From NCBI RefSeq assembly GCF_016859285.1, contig NC_053416.1, positions 3,559,001 to 3,623,000 on the forward strand: DNA of 64,000 nucleotides. Reading direction: 5' to 3'. Positions 21,652 to 30,905 of this stretch are shown one piece after another. Below the pieces are notes generated by a model. The model ran no database searches. It was not told where the DNA came from and worked only from the letters and a program-made list of their open reading frames with translations. The DNA is from Xiphias gladius (lineage: Eukaryota > Chordata > Actinopteri > Istiophoriformes > Xiphiidae). The position numbers were made by a program, and so were the translations under genes. Every line of letters begins with the position of its first letter. The stretch's first letter is position 1.

Positions 21652-23337
21652 CAACCGAGTGCCTTTGATGTTCAACGGGGTAAGAACACATTGATTATCT
21701 CAACTACGCAACTGAACCAAACCACAGAAAACACAAACCGAGAACATCTTGACAGAGGATCAGCTGAAAATCCGCCAACGTTCATCATGGATCCAACAGA
21801 ACTACAAGTGGCCGCTTATGTGAAATTCCCTCCAATCAGAGTATCCGACATATGGATCAGCCCATACACCACGTGTTTGGTCAGAAATTACTGGGACTCA
21901 GTGAAATCTGGCATGCACGACGATAACACTAGGCCTTATCTGATTGAGATATGTCAGAACATTGTTAATTTGTCATCCATGACTATTATGGAAAGCATTA
22001 AGCCTATCACGTCAGACTGGCACAGGAAAGCCCCCCGGATATATGAACTTGTACACCCCTCCCAGTGTTTCTTCGGGATAGATGAGAGTTCCGTCTTGGC
22101 GAACATGAAAGACATCCTTCCACGGTGTTTCGCTAACTCTTTAGACGTCAAAAAAATTATTAAATGTGAGAGTTTAGACCTATTCACCTGGTTAGTTGCA
22201 AAAGAGGTGACAGCGAGAGTAAACTATCGCATAGCTGAGAGAATGTCCTCCAACATTTCGCATTTGGAATCCAGGACTTATGAGTGTAACTGCATAAGTT
22301 TTGAAACTCTTAATACCATGATTGGTCTAGTTATTAAAATATTAAGATGCATGTGCGACGCGAACTGCCGGTGTACACCAGTGCTCAGAACGTCAGAGGA
22401 GGCCAGTAGCACTTCAGCCTTAAAGGACGACCAAGCAAAAAAACCAAAGCTTTTCGTTGTAGAGCAGGGGCCCTGTGAAGTTACCTATTGTATTTTGAAC
22501 AGAGAAGTGAGACAAATACTGACAGAGGTCACTGAATTCACCCGTAACATATATGTGGATAAAAATGCATCTCTCTGTTACGAGGAGTTGGATAGCTGGC
22601 TATCCAGTGAAAGCTCTGATTCGATACACAGTTACTTAGACTCTGATACAGATGGTAAATATTCTGATACTGAAGTATCTAAGAATCACAGTGTACAAAT
22701 CACTGATGAAAACCGGCACAGCTATGACCTCACAGATACAGAGGGCCAATCTGAGGACTGGACCACAGGGTCATCTGTTGAAACTATTGACAGTGGACCA
22801 GGTGGTCAAAGCAGGGTAGTTTGTCAGACAGTAACCCTGGCCTCACCATGTGAGGATCAGCCTAGTGACTCCACAGCTGCGCCAGCTGTTTCTTCTGACC
22901 TTTGTAGCTCTGAGTCAGCAAAAATGCCAGAAGATGACACAGCGCACATACTGGTTGTCCTGGTGCTTACAGGGTTGCTGCTGCATACCGCCAAGAAGGC
23001 CCAGATATCACTGCTCCAAAGCGATTTCGACATGATCATCAAGAATCTGAGAGACAAAGCATTGAAATACATCAAGCTCACCGACATTGTTGTGAGCTTA
23101 AACCATCAAACTGTCAAGAAGACCTACAAGGCTGTGTTCAGGGACGTGTTTCAGCAGTTTGGCTCTGTAGAGGTGCTTCTGCAAGCCTTTGGATCAGAGC
23201 ACTTCACTGCTAACAACCCTATTATCCAGGCCTTGAAGACTCACCTTACAGTGCCCGCTCCGACTCCAAAGAAGAACGCCATCGCCAGGTTTTTTTCATC
23301 TGTTGGCAAAGCTATTATGACGCCATTCAAGGCCTGA
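21625..23337 (+). CDS. Uncharacterised array protein, copy 1 (570 aa, intronless)
   Basis: I do not recognise a characterised family. The ORF is single-exon with its own poly(A) signal at 23547-23552. Three in-frame starts are possible: ATG at 21625, at 21643 (matches the start of copies 2 and 3) and at 21787, which has the best Kozak context (ATCATGG). Seen in order: a polar leader; a conserved domain from MDPTELQ to about residue 205 with DLFTWLVAKEVTARVN; a Cys cluster CNC...CMCDANCRC; an acidic Ser/Asp/Thr-rich linker (about 310-430); the hydrophobic stretch HILVVLVLTGLLLH; a helical C-terminal domain with KTYKAVFRDVF; and a basic end RFFSSVGKAIMTPFKA. No signal peptide is evident. Some uncharacterised teleost proteins have a similar C-terminal layout in my memory, which is weak support. 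Copy-specific features: a 2-codon insertion giving QRGKN near the start. Confidence 0.85.
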   Translation: MGLGVIMTSQPSAFDVQRGKNTLIISTTQLNQTTENTNREHLDRGSAENPPTFIMDPTELQVAAYVKFPPIRVSDIWISPYTTCLVRNYWDSVKSGMHDDNTRPYLIEICQNIVNLSSMTIMESIKPITSDWHRKAPRIYELVHPSQCFFGIDESSVLANMKDILPRCFANSLDVKKIIKCESLDLFTWLVAKEVTARVNYRIAERMSSNISHLESRTYECNCISFETLNTMIGLVIKILRCMCDANCRCTPVLRTSEEASSTSALKDDQAKKPKLFVVEQGPCEVTYCILNREVRQILTEVTEFTRNIYVDKNASLCYEELDSWLSSESSDSIHSYLDSDTDGKYSDTEVSKNHSVQITDENRHSYDLTDTEGQSEDWTTGSSVETIDSGPGGQSRVVCQTVTLASPCEDQPSDSTAAPAVSSDLCSSESAKMPEDDTAHILVVLVLTGLLLHTAKKAQISLLQSDFDMIIKNLRDKALKYIKLTDIVVSLNHQTVKKTYKAVFRDVFQQFGSVEVLLQAFGSEHFTANNPIIQALKTHLTVPAPTPKKNAIARFFSSVGKAIMTPFKA

Positions 23338-23379
23338 TTGACCAGCCCATGATCAGCCCCATCCCACCGCAACCCCTTC

Positions 23380-23530
23380 CCCCGGACAAGCAAGTAAACA
23401 TCTCATCATGACACTGCGGCTTCACAGCATCAAAGTGAAGGTTCGATTCCCTTCCTCCACCCTTTCTGCGAGGAGTTTGTATGTTCTCCCCGTGTTGGTG
23501 TGGATTTACCCACATTCCCAAAAAATACAG
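23380..23530 (+). repeat. SINE-like remnant in the array 3' UTR
   Basis: The block reads GACACTGCGGCTTCACAGCA, GGTTCGATTCCCTTCCTCC, then GAGGAGTTTGTATGTTCTCC and CCGTGTTGGTGTGGATT. This matches a widespread teleost tRNA-derived or tRNA-like repeat, including a B-box-like GGTTCGATTCC. It is present at the same place in copies 2 (28341-28491) and 3 (33755-33905), so it was in the ancestral unit and forms part of the 3' UTR. Confidence 0.6.
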
Positions 23531-23546
23531 TTGGATGGGACACTTC

Positions 23547-23552
23547 AATAAA
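23547..23552 (+). terminator. Poly(A) signal of array copy 1
   Basis: AATAAA about 210 bases past the stop codon, followed by a T-rich stretch. The same signal and context occur in copies 2 (28508-28513) and 3 (33921-33926). Confidence 0.7.
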
Positions 23553-24639
23553 GTTTTTCCCCATAATAAGAAATGTCTTATGCCTTTAAACCATCAAGAC
23601 ACATGGTCTCAGTTAAGCAACTTTAAGTTTATCCATATCCCGTTATTCCCACATGGTAGCTGTGTAGCTCTTCCTTCAAGCTATTAGGTGCTTACACTGA
23701 GTGAAAAGAATCCATTTTATGGCTGCTCTATGGAAAAAGTCTGAATGACTTGAGCATCGACTTATACACATTTCCCAAACATTCTGCCCGTATAATATCT
23801 TTGGAAATGTTAGGATCTCTACCAGATTTTAAAAATAAAGTCTTCAACAATGTTTGGTTGTACATCGTGAATTTTGGTAATGACTAGCCCACAGATGGGC
23901 TACTGCTTGTTGATAAAATAAAAAGTTGACAACAGTTGTCGGGGTTGGAAAATAATGCAAATACAAATAAATAACTCAAATTAATGTCCTACTGGTTAAA
24001 ATATTTCAGAGTAAGAATATCTGAATGGAAAATACAGTAAATCAGGTGAAGGTAAAAAAATAGTTGCTGAATCTGAGTCAGCCATTAGGTGGAGACAAAC
24101 AGCCACTAATGAGACCCACAGTTTTTCTTAATCATGTCGCTCTTCTGTTCTACTAATGAGCAGATATTTTTTGCATTTCTTTTGTCATTTTCATAATAAA
24201 CAAAAGTTGATTCCTTTGCTTTAAACAATAATCACTGCCCTTGTAACAGCTTCATGGATAAATATAAAGATATTTCTCCTTTACGCTCATTGTATAAATC
24301 TGAAAAAGAATCAGTATTATTTATTTTCTTTAATGACGCTACTCCCAAAAATATTGATCAGATGTTGCTTTCTTAATTTTTTGTTGCTTTAGCAAACAAA
24401 TTTACTAAATACAACATTCTGTGCTTTTTCATCTGCTCATATTTGCAACAGAACAGTTGACAACTGCATGAAACATGTCTTTTAGGAAAATATCACTTTC
24501 ATAAATCAACTTGAGACCTTCTTCAGTTGCTGTGGAAATGTTTTACGCATCCCCAAACAGTCTGTGTGCCCAAAAAGCATGAAATAGAAGCACTCTTGTG
24601 AAAAATATTGTGAAGCACATTAGATTTTTTTTCCAGTCT

Positions 24640-25400
24640 CTGTTATCCTATTGATAAATGTAGAAATCTGTGTCTGTCTGTATTTTGATTTTCTTGACAA
24701 CTGTTCATCTGATTGACTTCAAACTTCACGGGTGTATTGCTGACGACCCAACAAAGTGCAGAGTCAATTCTGACATTTTTTGGGTGATCGGTTCTCGAGA
24801 AAATCTACCAAGATTCCTGCATTTATTTTAAAGTGCATTTGTTGTTACCATGGTAACCATGTTTTCTTTTGAATTGACACACAACCCTTAGGTCATGCCA
24901 TCAAAGGTCACGCTCCAGGTTGACAGGCACGGCACTAGTCCTACTAATGAATGAAGTAATCTCCATCTGTACTGCCATTTTCTCAACAAACGCTCGTCCG
25001 ATCGACTTCAAACTTCACGCTTTTATTGTTGATGACCCAACAAAGTGCAAAGTCAATTGTGAACTTTTTTTGAATGAGCAGTTTGAGAAAATCTACCAAG
25101 ATTCCTCCATTTATTTTAAAGTGCATCTGTTTTTACCATGGTAACCATGTTTTCTTTTGAATTGACACACAACCCTTTGGTCATGCCATCAAAGGTCACG
25201 CTCCTGGTTGACAGGCACGGCACTAGTCCTATTAATAAATGGAGAAATCTACATTGGTATTTTGATTTTCTTGACAACTGTTCATCTGATTGACTTCAAA
25301 CTTCATGGGTTTATTGTTGATGACCCAAGGAATTGCAGAGTTGTCTGTGAAGGTTTTTGGAAGAGCGGTTCTCAAGAAAGTCAAAAATACAGATATAAAA
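24640..25400. repeat. Three ~290-bp tandem subrepeats, unit 1
   Basis: Three imperfect repeats, each with TCTGATTGACTTCAAACTTC or a close variant, GACCCAACAAAGTGCA, AGATTCCTSCATTTATTTTA and GTTGACAGGCACGGCACTAG. They start at about 24650, 24930 and 25220; the third is truncated. The GTTCATCTGATTGACTTCA phrase is familiar from repeats in other teleosts. The first two contain TTACCATGGTAA palindromes. Confidence 0.85.
24844..24857. promoter_or_regulatory. Perfect RFX/X-box palindrome, unit 1
   Basis: GTTACCATGGTAAC is a perfect 14-bp palindrome of the X-box type bound by RFX factors. A shorter TTACCATGGTAA occurs in the next subrepeat at 25133-25144. Equivalent sites in unit 2 are at 30347-30360 and 30636-30647. 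Binding is inferred only from the motif. Confidence 0.4.
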
Positions 25401-26508
25401 TAACCCTACGCAAATGCAGATCAGCAGTAAAAGCTTTTAATTTCTGTTCAAAGAGACACTGACTCACCCCACCATTTTAAAATTCATACTCTGATCTTCC
25501 AAAGTTCCATATTTTTTATGCACATTAAATATTAAAATGGATTTAAATTGATTTTACCTTCCCAACTGTACGAACAAGAAGAAATAAAGTGATACCGAAA
25601 CAATCACAGCATATATTTTATTTGAGTGAACACTGAATTTATATAAAGCCAAAACCATTCTGTCTAAGAAAAATAAAAAAGTACCCTCCACTTCACACTT
25701 CCACCATAGAAATTCTTTAAATAAACAGGCAAAAAGGTTATACACAGTAATGGTACAAGCTGAGCAGACACCAAAGTGCAAATGATCAGTGGAAGTGATG
25801 AGAAAATGCACAAAAATATTTATAGATTTTCGTATCCTGTCAGAATGCCACACAAATGCCGATTTGTCAGTTCTAACAATTTCCACACTTCCACAAAGTA
25901 TTTTAAAATCCAAATGAGGGAAAATTTTGTCTGAACTGAAGCCTCTGAAACGGCATTTTGATGGAAGTGGGACGCCAAAACAAACCTACAAGACGTTTGT
26001 AGTAAAGGGTGCACTACTTTGGCCTTTAAATGAAGAAGTCATTCAGAAAGTACCACCGAACAATAAAAACCAATAAACTACACATGCAGAGAAGAAATTT
26101 CAATCAATCCACAGGATTTCAGGATTTTTTTCTGCTCTGATCAGGAGGAATGTGACTGATTGGCCGGAAATCAGATACTAAATTAACGGTGAATATCTTC
26201 TTCATTCGATCAGTGTAACAGTGTGCTAGTTTTGTTCAACATGAGACAGGGAAATGGTGCTCTAGCGAGGAAAACTAAACATAAACACAAACAGACTCGC
26301 AGCAGTCACGGGCAGAGAACCTACAAGCTTTCTCTCAAACAGGCTCCCTAAATTCAAACGTTTTTGACACCAGCACTTTTTATACAATAGGGGGTCGGAG
26401 AAAAATCAGTTTACACTCACCATAGTTTGTGCTAAAATTAGGCCACACAAGGGGTTCAATAAAAATGAAATATTCTTTGTTAATTTTATTTACAAAAAGT
26501 CAACAGAT
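25401..26508. other. Array spacer, unit 1
   Basis: Spacer shared with unit 2 (30906-31936). Minus-strand open frames here (25554-25913 and 25820-26014) are one continuous frame of 153 codons in unit 2 (31057-31518), because unit 1 has one fewer A in the run at 25976. No homology is recognised and I do not call it a gene. Confidence 0.5.
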
Positions 26509-26556
26509 AAACGGATGTGCTGTATTTCTTAGACGTTATCAAAGGCGCTCTGATGC

Positions 26557-26562
26557 TATAAA
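26557..26562 (+). promoter_or_regulatory. TATA box of array copy 2
   Basis: TATAAA within GCTATAAAGGATTCAC. A start site about 30 bases downstream (near 26588-26592) would fall at or just before a short upstream ORF. A 24-bp local duplication (ATGATGTCATCTAACCGAGT then ATGACATCACAGCCGAATGC) lies just after it and is absent from copy 1. Confidence 0.65.
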
Positions 26563-26586
26563 GGATTCACGGGACGTGACATCATC

Positions 26587-26613
26587 ATGATGTCATCTAA
26601 CCGAGTACGATGA
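26587..26613 (+). promoter_or_regulatory. Upstream ORF of array copies 2 and 3
   Basis: ATG at 26587 opens an 8-codon frame (MMSSNRVR) whose TGA at 26611 overlaps the ATG of the long ORF at 26610. The identical arrangement is in copy 3 (32015-32041). Copy 1 lacks it. It should reduce initiation at the overlapping ATG if the RNA starts upstream of it. Confidence 0.45.
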
Positions 26614-28298
26614 CATCACAGCCGAATGCCTTTGATGTTGTCAAGGACACATTGATTATCTCAACTACGCAACTGAACCAAACCACAGAAAACACAAACC
26701 GAGAACATCTTGACAGAGGATCAGCTGAAAATCCGCCAACGTTCACCATGGATCCAACAGGACTACAAGTGGCCGCTTATGTGAAATCCCCTCAAATCAG
26801 AGTATCCGACATATGGACCGGCCCATACACCACGTATTTGGTCAGAACTTACTGGGACTCGGTGAAATCTGGCATGCACGACGATAACACTAGGCCTTAT
26901 CTGATTGAGATATGTCAGCACATTGTTAATTTCTCGTCCCTAATTATTATGGAACGCATTAAGCCTATCACTTCAGACTGGCACAGGAAAGCCCCCCGGA
27001 TATATGAACTTGTACACCCCTCCCAGTGTTTCTTCGGGATAGATGAGAGTTCCGTCTTGGCGAACATGAAAGACATCCTTCCACGGTGTTTCGCTAACTC
27101 TTTAGACGTCAAAAAAATTATTAAATGTGAGAGTTTAGACCTATTCACCTGGTTAGTTGCAAAAGAGGTGACAGCGAGAGTAAACTATCGCATAGCTGAG
27201 AGAATGTCCTCCAACATTTCGCATTTGGGATCCAGGACTTATGAGTGTAACTGCATAAGTTTTGAAACTCTGAATACCATGATTGGTCTAGTTATGAAAT
27301 TATTAAGATGCATGTGTGACCCGAACTGCCAGTGTACACCGGTGCTCAGAACGTCAGAGGAGGCCAGTAGCACTTCAGCCTTAAAGGACGACCAAGCAAA
27401 AAAAACAAAGCTTTTCGTTGTAGAGCAGGGGCCCTGTGAAGTTACCTATTGTATTTTGAACAGAGAAGTGAGACAAATACTGACAGAGGTCACTGAATTC
27501 ACCCGTAACATATATCCTGACAAAAATGCATCTCTCTGGTACGAGGAGTCGGATAGCCAGCTATCCAGTGAAAGCTGTGATTCGATGTACGGTTACTCAG
27601 ACTGTGATGCAGATGGTGAATATTCTGATACTGAAGTATCTAAGAATCACAGTGTACAAATCACTGATGAAAACCGGCACAGCTATGACCTCACAGATAC
27701 AGAGGGCCAATCTGAGGACTGGACCACAGGGTCATCTGTTGAAACTATTGACAGTGGACCAGGTGGTCAAAGCAGGGTAGTTTGTCAGACAGTAACCCTG
27801 GCCTCACCATGTGAGGATCAGCCTAGTGACTCCACAGCTGCGCCAGCTGTTTCTTCTGACCTTTGTAGCTCTGAGTCAGCAAAAATGCCAGAAGATGACA
27901 CAGCGCACATACTGGTTGTCCTGGTGCTTACAGGGTTGCTGCTGCATACCGCCAAGAAGGCCCAGATATCACTGCTCCAAAGCGATTTCGACATGATCAT
28001 CAAGAATCTGAGAGACAAAGCATTGAAATACATCAAGCTCACCGACATTGTTGTGAGCTTAAACCATCAAACTGTCAAGAAGACCTACAAGGCTGTGTTC
28101 AGGGACGTGTTTCAGCAGTTTGGCTCTGTAGAGGTGCTTCTGCAAGCCTTTGGATCAGAGCACTTCACTGCTAACAACCCTATTATCCAGGCCTTGAAGA
28201 CTCACCTTACAGTGCCCGCTCCGACTCCAAAGAAGAACGCCATCGCCAGGTTTTTTTCATCTGTTGGCAAAGCTATTATGACGCCATTCAAGGCCTGA
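26610..28298 (+). CDS. Uncharacterised array protein, copy 2 (562 aa, intronless)
   Basis: Paralogue of copy 1 with the same architecture. Residue positions: second start M47 in strong Kozak context (ACCATGG, 26748); conserved DLFTWLVAKEVTARVN at 177-192; cysteines at 213, 215, 234, 236, 240 and 242 in CxC pairs; acidic linker about 304-430; hydrophobic HILVVLVLTGLLLH at 433-446; KTYKAVFRDVF at 491-501; C-terminal helix about 546-562. From residue 338 to the end it is identical to copy 1. It is the most divergent copy at residues 303-337, with 12 substitutions against copy 1. No frameshift or stop is seen. Function unknown; the expanded, diverging tandem layout would fit a defence-related or other rapidly evolving role, which is inference. 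Confidence 0.85.
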   Translation: MTSQPNAFDVVKDTLIISTTQLNQTTENTNREHLDRGSAENPPTFTMDPTGLQVAAYVKSPQIRVSDIWTGPYTTYLVRTYWDSVKSGMHDDNTRPYLIEICQHIVNFSSLIIMERIKPITSDWHRKAPRIYELVHPSQCFFGIDESSVLANMKDILPRCFANSLDVKKIIKCESLDLFTWLVAKEVTARVNYRIAERMSSNISHLGSRTYECNCISFETLNTMIGLVMKLLRCMCDPNCQCTPVLRTSEEASSTSALKDDQAKKTKLFVVEQGPCEVTYCILNREVRQILTEVTEFTRNIYPDKNASLWYEESDSQLSSESCDSMYGYSDCDADGEYSDTEVSKNHSVQITDENRHSYDLTDTEGQSEDWTTGSSVETIDSGPGGQSRVVCQTVTLASPCEDQPSDSTAAPAVSSDLCSSESAKMPEDDTAHILVVLVLTGLLLHTAKKAQISLLQSDFDMIIKNLRDKALKYIKLTDIVVSLNHQTVKKTYKAVFRDVFQQFGSVEVLLQAFGSEHFTANNPIIQALKTHLTVPAPTPKKNAIARFFSSVGKAIMTPFKA

Positions 28299-28507
28299 TT
28301 GACCAGCCCATGATCAGCCCCATCCCACCGCAACCCCTTCCCCCGGACAAGCAAGTAAACATCTCATCATGACACTGCGGCTTCACAGCATCAAAGTGAA
28401 GGTTCGATTCCCTTCCTCCACCCTTTCTGCGAGGAGTTTGTATGTTCTCCCCGTGTTGGTGTGGATTTACCCACATTCCCAAAACATACAGTTGGATGGG
28501 ACACTTC

Positions 28508-28513
28508 AATAAA
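28508..28513 (+). terminator. Poly(A) signal of array copy 2
   Basis: AATAAA in the same context as in copy 1 and copy 3, about 210 bases past the stop codon. Confidence 0.7.
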
Positions 28514-29078
28514 GTTTTTCCCCATAATAAGAAATGTCTTATGCCTTTAAACCATCAAGACACATGGTCTCAGTTAAGCAACTTTAAGTTTATCCATATC
28601 CCGTTATTCCCACATGGTAGCTGTGTAGCTCTTCCTTCAAGCTATTAGGTGCTTACACTGAGTGAAAAGAATCCATTTTATGGCTGCTCTATGGAAAAAG
28701 TCTGAATGACTTGAGCATCGACTTATACACATTTCCCAAACATTCTGCCCGATGTAATATCTTTGGAAATGTTAGGACCTCTACCAGATTTTAAAAATAA
28801 AGTCTTCAACAATGTTTGGTTGTACATCGTGAGTTTTGGTAATGACTAGCCCACAGATGGGCTACTGCTTGTTGATAAAATAAAAAGTTGACAACAGTTG
28901 TCGGGGTTGGAAAATAATGCAAATACAAATAAATAACTCAAATTAATGTCCTACTGGTTAAAATATTTCAGAGTAAGAATATCTGAATGGAAAATACAGT
29001 AAATCAGGTGAAGGTAAAAAAATAGTTGCTGAATCTGAGTCAGCCACTAGGTGGAGACAAACAGCCACTAATGAGACC

Positions 29079-29610
29079 TATATGAGTGACGTTTTGCTAA
29101 CAAGTAGATATGCAACTAACAATTTTTTCATGAATTAATTTGCCAATTATTTTCTGAATTAATTGATATCCTCAGTTAATGTTTGTTCAATTAAATGCCA
29201 AGTAACAGTCAAAAATGGTCACCACAATATCCCAGATCCCAACATGATGCTTTTAAATGAATTTTCTTGAATTTTCTTGTTTAAACAAATGTCTGAAAAT
29301 ATTCAGTTTAAAAATGACTTAATCAGTTGATTATCAAAACATAAATCTGTTGAAGCCGTTTCACTTTCTCTAAACTGCTTCAGCACATTGTCTGACACAC
29401 TGTTGCAGTTCCCAAAACATTTCAGCACATGAACGTGAACTTTGCAGGGTAATTCATTTTTATCGACAACTAACTCAATGCATCACCGGGTCACCTGAAG
29501 GGATTTTTCCTGGTCCTTGCAGAGTCCTTGAGACAAGTCCTTGATGACTAGTCTTTCCATGAAGAAAGGTACCTTGGAAGTGTGGCATAAAATTACCGTT
29601 GCTGAGATTA
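29079..29610. repeat. Block present in unit 2 only
   Basis: Unit 1 reads GCCACTAATGAGACC directly into CACAGTTTTTCTTAATCATG (24106-24140). Unit 2 has about 530 extra bases between the same sequences. The first part (29100-29345) resembles the ATTAATCGAT-type repeat also found at 8040-8400. The second part (29345-29610) is not recognised. The polarity (gain in unit 2 or loss in unit 1) is unknown. Confidence 0.75.
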
Positions 29611-30149
29611 CATAGGCAACACAGTTTTTCTTAATCATGTCGCTCTTCTGTTCTACTAATGAGCAGATTTTTTTTGCATTTCTTTTGTCATTTTCATAAT
29701 AAACAAAAGTTGATTCCTTTGCTTTAAACAATAATCACTGCCCTTGTAACAGCTTCATGGATAAATATAAAGATATTTCTCCTTTACGCTCATTGTATAA
29801 ATCTGAAAAAGAATCAGTATTATTTATTTTCTTTAATGACGCTACTCCCAAAAATATTGATCAGATGTTGCTTTCTTAATTTTTTGTTGCTTTAGCAAAC
29901 CAATTTACTAAATACAAGATTCTGTGCTTTTTCATCTGCTCATACTTGCAACAGAACAGTTGACAACTGCATGAAACATGTCTTTTAGGAAAATATCACT
30001 TTCATAAATCAACTTGAGACCTTCTTCAGTTGCTGTGGAAATGTTTTACGCATCCCCAAACAGTCTGTGTGCCCAAAAAGCATGAAATAGAAGCACTCTT
30101 GTGAAAAATATTGTGAAGCACATTAGATTTTTTTTCCAGTCTCTGTTAT

Positions 30150-30905
30150 CCTATTGATAAATGTAGAAATCTGTGTCTGTCTGTATTTTGATTTTCTTGA
30201 CAACTGTTCATCTGATTGACTTCAAACTTCACGGGTGTATTGCTGACGACCCAACAAAGTGCAGAGTCAATTCTGACATTTTTTGGGTGATCGGTTCTCG
30301 AGAAAATCTACCAAGATTCCTGCATTTATTTTAAAGTGCATTTGTTGTTACCATGGTAACCATGTTTTCTTTTGAATTGACACACAACCCTTAGGTCATG
30401 CCATCAAAGGTCACGCTCCAGGTTGACAGGCACGGCACTAGTCCTACTAATAAATGAAGTAATCTCCATCTGTACTGCCATTTTCTCAACAAACGCTTGT
30501 CCGATCGACTTCAAACTTCACGCTTTTATTGTTGATGACCCAACAAAGTGCAAAGTCAATTGTGAACTTTTTTTGAATGAGCAGTTTGAGAAAATCTATC
30601 AAGATTCCTCCATTTATTTTAAAGTGCATCTGTTTTTACCATGGTAACCATGTTTTCTTTTGAATTGACACACAACCCTTTGGTCATGCCATCAAAGGTC
30701 ACGCTCCTGGTTGACAGGCACGGCACTAGTCCTATTAATAAATGGAGAAATCTACATTGGTATTTTGATTTTCTTGACAACTGTTCATCTGATTGACTTC
30801 AAACTTCATGGGTTTATTGTTGATGACCCAAGGAATTGCAGAGTTGTCTGTGAAGGTTTTTGGAAGAGCGGTTCTCAAGAAAGTCAAAAATACAGATATA
30901 AAATA
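30150..30905. repeat. Three ~290-bp tandem subrepeats, unit 2
   Basis: Counterpart of 24640-25400, nearly identical, with RFX-type palindromes at 30347-30360 and 30636-30647. Confidence 0.85.

Larger units (their letters stand above)
21562..26508 (+). repeat. Tandem array unit 1 (about 4.95 kb)
   Basis: The first of three direct repeats. It begins at AAACGG directly after the LINE GAA tail and runs to the equivalent AAACGG at 26509. It contains a promoter-proximal block, a 570-codon ORF, a 3' UTR with AATAAA, three ~290-bp subrepeats and about 1.1 kb of unique spacer. Identity to unit 2 is very high through the ORF 3' half and spacer. It lacks a ~530-bp block present in unit 2. Confidence 0.9.

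Noticed and set aside
21954-22187. Minus-strand open frames inside each array ORF (also 22857-23087, 26915-27148, 27818-28048, 33231-33461)
   Set aside because: They are antisense to the long ORFs and exist in all copies only because the copies are nearly identical. No independent coding signal is visible.
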